From Petaurus breviceps papuanus (lineage: Eukaryota; Chordata; Mammalia; Diprotodontia; Petauridae): DNA of 64,000 nucleotides. How positions within the stretch are numbered: the stretch's first letter is position 1; the number at the start of each line of letters is the position of its first letter. The stretch is taken from contig JAMXIF010001178.1 of NCBI GenBank assembly GCA_028583685.1, forward strand, positions 2,623,110 through 2,687,109, given 5' to 3'. Position numbers and translations under genes: made by a program. Below are positions 56,430-64,000 of this stretch, in pieces. Under the pieces are notes generated by a model. That model was given only the letters and a program-made list of their open reading frames with translations, was not told where the DNA came from and made no database searches.

Positions 56430-56870
56430 TGAGAAAGGGACAGAAAAGGTCATGTACCAGGCAGGCCAAACCAACTATCTCCACAATCACCTCCAACCAG
56501 TATCTGGTGGGGGCGGTCCAAAATCCTACATTCAAGAACCCCTGAAATAACAGCATCCCTCAGACCACAGCCCTGTTTCAAGCCAACTCTGTGACCAAAT
56601 TCCCAGAGAGCAACCCTTATGGAGATGCTACTCACAAACTCTCTGAAAGTACAGCCTCCATTTCATCAGAAGTCAAAAGTGCTGAAAACCCAGAAAAGAA
56701 AAAAATGTTCCATCTGTCTTTGTCACTGTCAAATGGTTAAAAGTAGAAAATGGGGATTTTTTGTCAATGGAAATTACACAAAAGAAAATTCATCACAATT
56801 GTTTTTTGCTGTAGCCTAAGGGCCACTGGGGCTTTCCACCTGCCCTGTATCTGAGCCCATTTACATGTGT
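56430..56870. other. Unassigned, possible decayed retrocopy
   Basis: A stretch of relatively C-rich DNA (56460-56820) with frames of 61-68 codons. I do not recognise a product. Confidence 0.3.
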
Positions 56871-57000
56871 TGTCTCTCCCTATTCGAATGTGAGCATCTT
56901 GAGTGCAAAGACTAACTTGCTTCTCTTTTTGTATGTCTAGTACTTAGCACAGTACATTGTACCTAGTAAGTACCTAATAATTGCTTTTTTAATTCATTCA
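56870..57000 (+). repeat. LINE-2 3' end
   Basis: GAATGTGAGCATCTTGAGTG, TTTGTATGTCTAGTACTTAG, TAGTAAGTACCTAATAATTG. Confidence 0.8.
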
Positions 57001-57760
57001 TTGAAGTTAGGAAGAGGATTGGGTTTAGGGGAAACAATCATGATCTCTTTTTTGGGAAAAGACCAGGGCTAGATACATAGATCTGGAAACTACCTCCATG
57101 AAGATGATAACTGAAACCATGGGAACTGATAATTTCATCAAGAGAGTGTTGAAAGAAAAGAGAAAGCCCAGGATAAAACCTTCCTTTTCCTTATAACTGA
57201 GTTCACTTTTTTTTAAAAAAATGTGTGTGTATATAAATACGTGTATGTGTATATATCTATATGTGTGTATACACACACACACACACATATCTTCTGCAAA
57301 CAGTTTCAATGGAATTTGACTGAGGAAGGACCTAACCAGGATTTCAAAGTATTTACATCCTTCTCCTAGGGTTAAGAATGGAAAGGGCTTATAAAATGTT
57401 GGTTGACTGGGATTGTAGGGATTGATTGACATTTTCCTAAGATTTATATGTAGAAGAAAGGCATCATAGATAGTATAGTGGATAAATGGTTGGCCTTGGA
57501 AATAGGAAGACTTTAGTTCATGTCCTACCGTTAACATGTGCAACACTGGGAAATCATGTAACCTCCCAGTTCTCCAGGCAAATTTTCTAACATTAGAAGT
57601 TACAGATGAGTCTTGGATCTGTATTGGTGGAGAGGTTTCCACATTGCAGAGGTCTCTCAGACTAATGAAATCAGGAGCTGACGAAAAAGAAGGTTTCTAG
57701 TATTCTAATATCTAGAGATACTAGAATTGCCATCTTCAGCTAATGTAAGTCCTCTTAATT
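57000..57760. repeat. Microsatellite and SINE in unique DNA
   Basis: TG/TA/CA repeats at about 57220-57290 and a decayed SINE at about 57460-57600. The 205-codon minus-strand frame at 57025-57642 spans both and lacks any known domain. Confidence 0.55.
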
Positions 57761-58480
57761 AGTCATTAAGCATTTATGGGATGCCTACTCTGTGCCAGGC
57801 ACTGTGCTGAGCACTGGGGACACAAAGAAAAGTTAAAAAAGACATTCCTCGCCCTCAAGAAGTTTACGTTTTAATGAGGAGACAACATATAAATAATAAT
57901 GTACAAATAAGCTACATACAGGGTAAATTGAGGTTAATCTCTGAGGGGAGGGGCCTAAACATTAAAGGAGATAGGAAAAGACTTCTCACGGACAGAAAAT
58001 TTTTAGCTGGGACTTGAAGCCAGTCAAATCAGAAGGTAGAGAAATGGAGGGAGGGTATTCTGCACCTGGGGGAAAGACAGCTAATGAAAATGTCCAAAGT
58101 CTGGCGATAGAGGGCCGTGCGAGAGAAAAGGCAAGAAGGCCAATGTCACTGGATTGCAGAGTATATGGAGGGTCTCATGGTGTAAGAACATTGAAAAAGT
58201 AGAGAAGGACCAGGTTATGAGGGGCTTTGAATGTAATCCTTTAATCCTGGAGATAATAGGGAGCCACTGTAGTTTATTGAATGGGGAGGAGAGTGTTCAT
58301 ATCTGTAAGGGACCTGAAAGACCACCTAATTCCAACCATTTTACAGATGAAGAAATTTAGACCTAGGAAAGTGAAGTGATTACCCAAGATCATATAGGCA
58401 GTAAGCACGAGATTTGAACCCAGGTCCTTGAACTCCATAGTCCTTGCTCTTTATACTGTTTCATCCTGACTCCCATCTAA
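57760..58480. repeat. Old unnamed repeat then MIR
   Basis: 57765-58300: AAGCATTTATGGGATGCC, GTGCCAGGCACTGTGCTGAG, then GGGAGCCACTGTAGTTTATTG, a nearly full member of the family. 58305-58475 is a reversed MIR. Confidence 0.7.
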
Positions 58481-58851
58481 TCTACAGTTCTCTGAGGCCT
58501 AGAGAGGGGAAACCACTTGCCCAGGCCACACAATGAGTCAGTGACAGAGCCAAATTATATCTCCTTTAGATGTGCCTGCCCCTTTGGTTTTGTGATTCTG
58601 TTTTTCTCATGTTCAACCTTGTAAATTAAACTGTTAGCTCTCACTTGTTCAATGTAAAACAACATTTTTAAAAAAAAAGCTCTGCAAGCGTATGTCCAAC
58701 ATTACTTTGTTGTAGAATATTCCATTCAACCCAACAAACATTTATTGATTTGCAAGGCCGTGTTTAGGCCTCTGAAGGGGATGGTGATGAATAAGACTCA
58801 ATCTCTGCCCTCAAGGAATTCAGTAATGATCACAGAAAGTAGAACATAGTG

Positions 58852-58852
<1 letters not shown>

Positions 58853-58887
<35 letters not shown>

Positions 58888-58906
58888 CGCGCGCGCGCAC
58901 ACACAT
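58853..58906. repeat. (AC)n-(GC)n alternating tract
   Basis: Alternating ACACAC passes into ATGCGCGCGCGCGC and back into ACACAC, unbroken purine-pyrimidine alternation. Confidence 0.95.
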
Positions 58907-58984
58907 CCCATGGGGCAAAGATCACAGCTGGCTGGGAGTTAGGAAGGGCTTCACAGAAGATGTTGGAGAGCTGATTCAATTCAT

Positions 58985-59365
58985 TAGGTATTTAGAAGAA
59001 GAAGAAGTAGAGTGCTCGATTCAGAGTCAAGAAGAACTGAATTTGAATCCTGTCTCAAGACATCTATGACTTGTGTGACCTTGGGTAAGTCATGTGACTT
59101 CTTTCAACCTCAGTTTCCTCATCCACAAAGTGGGAATGGTAACAGCATCTACCTCAGCAGGATAATATATGAAAAGTGCTTTTCTAACTTTCAAGTCCTA
59201 TATAAAGTTAACTGCTAAGTGTTGTCCTGTGTGCAGGGCACCATTCTAGGCACTGGGAGATATTCAAAGTTTATGGAAGACCCAGACTCTGCCCTTAAAT
59301 GAGATAATATTTGTAAAGGGCTTAGAAAAGTGCCTAACACATAGTAGGCACTCTGTAAATACTTA
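58985..59365 (+). repeat. MIR-like SINE and LINE-2-like tail
   Basis: AGAACTGAATTTGAATCCTG, GTGACCTTGGGTAAGTCATG, then near 59340 TAGTAGGCACTCTGTAAATA. Confidence 0.7.
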
Positions 59366-59369
59366 TTCC

Positions 59370-59960
59370 TTTTCATCTCCCCAATCATTAATCTTACAAC
59401 CTACTATGAGTAAAAAGACAAATGTAGGAATAAAAAGATTATAATATAAACTATTATATTGGTGCAGCAAAAGGAAGTGCTCCCTGAAATCTGAGGGGAG
59501 ATAAAGAAAGGCATTAGAAAAGTATATGTACCTGTGTCCCTGTGGACAAGCCAACCACCCAATGCCACATCAGTGCAGGGACACAGCCCCAGCCTTGCTG
59601 GATGGAGGGAGCTCCCAGCCTAATGCAGAGAGAGATCAGAGCATCTAACTAGGGCCCCTCTGGCTTGGTTCCAGGCTGCCAAAATTAGAGGGTGCTGGAT
59701 TTAGAGATTGCTGACAGCCCTTGCCATCCTTCAGCAGCATAAAAACAACGAAGCTTAGCACCTAGTTAGTCAGAATAATTTGTTAAAATAGGAAGCTGAA
59801 TGAGTGCAATCTGGGGAGAGCTCTTGCCCCATCCTGCCCTGCAGAAACATTGCAGGATCTCTGTCTCTACTCCCTCTCAACCAAAGCTGCTCTGGTGGCA
59901 CCATGCCCAGAATTAAAGTGCCCAGTCACTGGCCCTAGACAAGATCCTTCCATATGTGTA
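59370..59960. other. Unique DNA, candidate noncoding conserved element
   Basis: No repeat recognised. 59560-59900 is mixed-composition DNA with AT-rich words such as GTTAGTCAGAATAATTTG and TTAAAATAGGAAGCTGAATG. No open frame of interest. Confidence 0.35.
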
Positions 59961-59964
59961 GACT

Positions 59965-60550
59965 TATAGCTAAAAGGGACATTTGAGGTACCTAGTCTCC
60001 AAACCACTCATTTTACAGAAGGGGAAACTGAGACTGAGAGAGGATGACAACCCAAGTCACGCAGGTAGTAGGCAGCGGAGACTGGACTTATACCCAGGTC
60101 CTCTGACTTTTTTGAACTTCACTACATTCCTCCTCAATGCAGCCATGATCTTGCCGATGCGAATGCTCTCATCTGCTGTGAAGATTAGAAAACATCCAGG
60201 CCTTCTCATCTTGGGCGACTTTTATCCAAAGACTTCCATAATTCATTAATAGAAGACACATTTTTCATGGTATAGGTTTCTAGGTCATTTAACATTCTGA
60301 GTATATGAGTTTAGCACTTGGGTTATCCATCTCTTATCTTTCACTCTAGTACAGTGAAATGACCACTGGCTCTAAAATCTTAGGACCTGGGTTCAAATAC
60401 TACTTCTTACACTTATTACCTTTGTGACCTTGGGCTTACTCTCCATGGGCCTCAGGTTCCCCATTTGTAAATTGAAGGACTTGGACTACATGTCCTCTTA
60501 GGTTCCTGTTAGCTCCAGAACTATGATCCTATGGCCCACTTCTTTTTCCA
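59965..60550. repeat. MIR (-) and MIR-like SINE (+)
   Basis: CTCATTTTACAGAAGGGGAA (60008), then from 60345 a plus-strand copy with TTTGTGACCTTGGGCTTAC. Confidence 0.7.
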
Positions 60551-61105
60551 TCCGAGATGATATCTTTTTCTGGCACTTCTTACACAAGTTATCATTGATA
60601 GCATACTAGAGCCTACTTTTACTCATCATGTGTCCCTCCATAGTCTTTTGGATCAATCATAATTTTTATTCTTCCAAGTTTGTGGTGTTCTATGATTTCA
60701 ATCTTATAGTATCACTGGAAGAATTTTGATATTAAAAAGAGACCTTTTGTGAAAAAGAGTAGTCATATATAACCACAATGTACAGCATTACATCATAAGT
60801 GTCCCAAAGAAGCAAAAAACAAAACTAAGTGTTTTATAATGGGGCTAGTGGGGGATGCGTGAAAAGTTTCGTGAAAGAAATGGCATGAAAAATAATATAT
60901 GTGAATGTGCTCTGAAAAATGTAAAGAAATCTTCCACAAAGTCCTACTCCCATTTCTCTTTATGGCATGGGAGTAACTCTGGGTTCTTGAAGAGTATAAT
61001 AGAGACCACAAGCTTTGGGAGGATCTGCTATGCTAGAAAGCTTCAATTACTGTCATTGCAATAAACTGTGTTAGCTTTCCAAGGATCAGCCTAGCTAAGT
61101 ATAGA
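60550..61105. other. No gene recognised
   Basis: Opposed frames of about 70 codons at 60793-61064 have no known domains. Confidence 0.4.
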
Positions 61106-61108
61106 AAG

Positions 61109-61315
61109 CAGGGGTTCTTAACCTGGGGTCCACGAATAGTTTTCAGGAGTCTATGAATTTGGACAGTAAAATCACATATTTATTTTCCCTAGCCATTAAC
61201 TGCAATTTGGCATTTCCTTCCATCACAATTTTTTTCAATAATCATTTTGAGAAGGTATCAATAGCTTCACCAGACTATCAGAGATATCGGGGCCACAGCA
61301 AAGGATAAGAACCTT
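61109..61315. mobile_element. hAT-like MITE
   Basis: Starts CAGGGGTTCTTAACCTGGG and ends AAGGATAAGAACCTT, imperfect inverted ends of the CAGGGGTTCTTAACC type. Related to 49555-49715. Confidence 0.75.
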
Positions 61316-61319
61316 CAAT

Positions 61320-61945
61320 GTAGCAGCTCATCACTCATGGGCAATGAGTTCTTTGGTCTGGCAGACAATGAAACAAAGGAAAAATACACAGTTTCCTGTG
61401 TACAATTCCTTTCTGCTTCTGCAGTGACAGTGGAGGAGTAGTGGGAAAGGAGTCAGAGTTCTAAGAATCATACAGTTCTCAAAGAATCGATAAACATTAA
61501 TTTAGCTGTTGATCCTCTACATGTGGAGTCCTTATTCAAAACCCAGTAAGTGGACCTACTACAGGAACAGAATTGTATCACTTAGGACATTCCCACAATA
61601 AATAAAACCAGAAAACAGAAGGAAGTCACAGCTAAGTGAAAGGATGACTCAGGTTCTGCATGAAGAGGCAAATAAGGGAGCTGGCAGAGCTGACTTTATC
61701 CAACATGTAAAAGAAACAAGAAATATTGCATGGGACATTATATCATTTCAGATTGGAATGCTAATGATTAGTATTTGCAAAAATACCATCATGAAAATAA
61801 TTGTATCTAATGTTCCAAAATCTCCAACAGATTTCCACCTCTATTATTCCCATTTTTCACTTATTTTCAGTCTCTATCTGCTAGTTGCTTCCATATTTGC
61901 CTACAAACATGCTTGCTTCCTCCATCCTCAAAAAACCCTCACTTG
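61320..61945. other. Unique DNA, no gene supported
   Basis: One 100-codon frame at 61644-61946 without a known domain. Confidence 0.4.
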
Positions 61946-62031
61946 ATTCATCCATCCCCACTTGCCATAGTTCTGTATCTCTCCTCCTTTTTGTGGTTAA
62001 ACTCCTTGAGAAGGCTACTTACTCTCTTCTT

Positions 62032-62152
62032 TTTTTGTTTGTTTGTTTGTTTGGTTGGTTTTTTTTATTAATTTGTTTGTTTCCTTTTAGTTTACAGGAT
62101 ACAATTCCTTGAGTTTCACATTTTGTCCCCCTCCCTCCCCCCCCCCCCCCCA
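62032..62152 (-). mobile_element. Extreme 5'-truncated L1 (120-base 3' end)
   Basis: Matches the L1 3' end at 7600-7690 (TATTAATTTGTTTGTTTCC, CCTTGAGTTTCACATTTTGTC). It is flanked by the 16-base repeat TACTTACTCTCTTCTT at 62016-62031 and 62153-62168. Confidence 0.93.
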
Positions 62153-62528
62153 TACTTACTCTCTTCTTAACTTATGGTAATCTGGCTTCAAACTTCATCA
62201 TTCAACTGAAACTGTTCTCTCTGAAGTTAATAATGATCTCTTACTTGCCAAATCTAATGACCTCAACTCAATCCTCATCCTTCTTGAACTCTCTGCAGCT
62301 TTTGACATTATTAATCACCTTCTTCTCTTTGATATTTTTTCTAAGTTTTTGTAACACTTGTCTCTATTGGTTGTCCTTCTACCCATCTGACCACTCTTTC
62401 TCCGTCTCTTTTGCTGGATCTTTGTCGATGTTATGCCTCCTAGCCATGGGAATCCTCACAGATCTCTGTCCTGGGACCTCTTCTCTCTGTCTCTCCCTCT
62501 CCCTCACTCCTTTCTACATATGTGTGTG

Positions 62529-62529
<1 letters not shown>

Positions 62530-62590
<61 letters not shown>

Positions 62591-62602
62591 TTCAGACATA
62601 TA

Positions 62603-62633
<31 letters not shown>
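62530..62633. repeat. (GATA)n and (TA)n microsatellite
   Basis: About 15 GATA units then a TATATA run. Confidence 0.95.
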
Positions 62634-62636
<3 letters not shown>

Positions 62637-62959
62637 AGTTTGCACTGTCTGTCCCCCATACTTATAATGTTCTTTCTCCCATCTCCACCTCCTGGCTTTC
62701 TTCAAGTTCCAACTAAAGCTTCACCTTCTACAATAAGCCTTTTCCAATCTTCCTGACTTCTAGTGCCTTCCTTCTGTTAATTATTTCCTATTTATCCTGC
62801 ATATAGCTTGTTCAAATAGTCATTTGGCTGTTTTCGGCCCCTTTGACTTGAACTTTTTGAGAGTAGATTCTTGTCTTCTGCCTTTCTTTGTATGCCCACT
62901 GCTGAGCACAATCCCTGCCACAAAGTAGGAGCTTAATAAAAAGGTTTATTGACTGAAGA

Positions 62960-63325
62960 GGTAGAGAAATTTTGCAAAGAACTTGATGTGACACTCTAAG
63001 CTAAATCATCATGTATCAATATTGATAGGGGGTAAATTCAGTGCAAAGATGGACATAAGGAAAGAAGGCAAAAAATAAGCTGGAAAATATGGTTTGGAAA
63101 TAATGAAGGAGAGAGGCCAAAGGCAGGTAAACTGTAAAGAAGCAGTTAAAGGGGAGGGCTATGAAACCATACAGACTCCATCTGAGTCTGAGATAAGAGA
63201 GGGCAAGACTATTGCTGTTTTCCGAGAAAGCCAATGGTGGCACTGCCCCCACCCTTCACATCTATTCTTCCTCCCTCTCAGAGAGAGTGAGTTGTCATTC
63301 CAAAACTAATCTCCAGTTATAAAAG
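62960..63325. other. No gene recognised
   Basis: Purine-rich, unique-looking; overlapping frames of 71-78 codons without domains. Confidence 0.4.
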
Positions 63326-63812
63326 CAGTGATTCTTGAACTTTTGGGGTATCAGAATCCCTTTACACTCTTAAAAATTATTGAGGATACCAATGGTTTGT
63401 TTACCATATTAGAAATTTAAAATTATACATTTTAAAATATTTATTGAAAAATAACAATAGCAAACTCATTACATGTCAACATAAATTGTATATTTGCATA
63501 TTTTATGAAAAACATATTTTCCCAAAAAATAGTGAGAATGACTTTTACATATTTTTGCAAATCTCTAATATATAGCTTAATGAAAAACAGCTGGATTCTC
63601 ATATTTTTTTTCAGTCAATCTGTTGCAATTTTTTTTTGTTAGAGTATATGAAGAAAATCCAGCCTCACACAGATGTGTAGCTGGAATAGGGAGGAACATA
63701 TTAATAGAAAAATAATATTTTACTGTTATTATGAAAATAATTTTGACCTCATTAAAAGGATGTCACCCCAGGGACTGGCAAGGGTCTGTGGACCACACTT
63801 TGAGAACCATTG
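63326..63812. mobile_element. hAT (Charlie-like) MITE, 487 bp
   Basis: Inverted ends CAGTGATTCTTGAAC and TTTGAGAACCATTG, of the CAGTGGTTCTCAAAC type. The interior has CACTCTTAAAAATTATTGAG and GAAAACAGCTGGATTCTCAT words shared with old mammalian copies. No transposase frame. Confidence 0.8.
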
Positions 63813-63814
63813 CT

Positions 63815-64000
63815 TTAAAGTTACATTTATATGTAAGGGGTGGGAGGAATCCACATTCTCATACACAGGGTGGGGACTGAATAAGTCATTAAGTTACTCA
63901 GCCTCACCTAAAATAAGAAATAAAATGCCATACTGTGATACCTCACTCCTTAATGATGTTGGTGTATACTTTCATGCTTTATTTTTCCCTGGTTTAGGTA
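63815..64000. other. No gene recognised
   Basis: Short unique end of the window. Confidence 0.5.

Larger units (their letters stand above)
61950..62960 (+). mobile_element. LINE-2 copy interrupted by an L1 tail and a microsatellite
   Basis: Words in order: TTAAACTCCTTGAGAAGGCT, [L1 62032-62152], TCTGAAGTTAATAATGATC, CTCTCTGCAGCTTTTGACAT (SAAFDI), TGTCCTGGGACCTCTTC, [GATA/TA repeats 62530-62633], then TTCAAGTTCCAACTAAAGC and the 3' end CTTAATAAAAAGGTTTATTG. Confidence 0.85.

Noticed and set aside
56344-56820. Possible processed gene copy
   Set aside because: Frames are short and shift repeatedly, and I could not match any protein; left as unassigned.
57025-57642. 205-codon minus-strand open frame
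   Set aside because: It spans a TG/TA/CA microsatellite and a SINE and shows no domain; length alone is not evidence here.

Overview
The window is mammalian and almost certainly marsupial, most likely Australian. The evidence is the many copies of a tRNA-derived SINE that starts GGGCAGCTAGGTGGCRCAGTG, carries the MIR-like core and ends GGCAAGTCACTTAACCCCAATTG (WSINE/MON type), together with MIR, LINE-2, CR1/L3, a Dong/R4-like LINE, marsupial L1 and old hAT elements. I find no convincing host protein-coding gene. Nearly all open frames are fossil transposon frames, microsatellites or chance. The window reads as an intergenic or intronic block built by repeated nested insertion.

Layout. 1-6.4 kb: SINE/MIR copies, an LINE-2 tail and unique DNA. 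6.48-7.30 kb: a decayed reverse transcriptase of the Dong/R4 LINE clade, minus strand. 7.57-14.46 kb: a near full-length L1, minus strand, carrying a 519-bp solo LTR at 12768-13286. 14.46-19.78 kb: older L1 pieces in both orientations. 19.79-32.15 kb: an old minus-strand L1 (endonuclease region through 5' UTR) that hosts SINEs, an LTR-like segment at 28.43-29.66 kb and, inside one SINE, a 6452-bp ERV at 20389-26840. 32.3-36.5 kb: microsatellites, a truncated L1 and a marsupial repeat ending in GAAGGAC. 36.5-39.4 kb: a CR1/L3 copy split by about 2 kb that includes a GA tract with a 100-base assembly gap. 40-64 kb: SINE, MIR, LINE-2 and hAT copies between unique stretches, with a 7SL (SRP) RNA retrocopy at 48333-48648 and two copies of a roughly 0.3-kb local duplication at 42.2 and 47.1 kb.

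The ERV stands out. It has two 493-bp LTRs that differ at about six positions, a 5-bp target duplication, a primer site matching tRNA-Ser(GCU), and gag, protease, RT, RNase H, integrase and dUTPase with no env. The dUTPase sits late in pol as in class III (ERV-L) elements and is followed by what looks like the integrase C-terminal domain. It is treated here as a young fossil. A solo LTR 7 kb away is a diverged relative.

Limits: all family calls come from reading the sequence by eye. SINE and MIR boundaries are approximate to about 10-20 bases, and divergence counts were made by hand.
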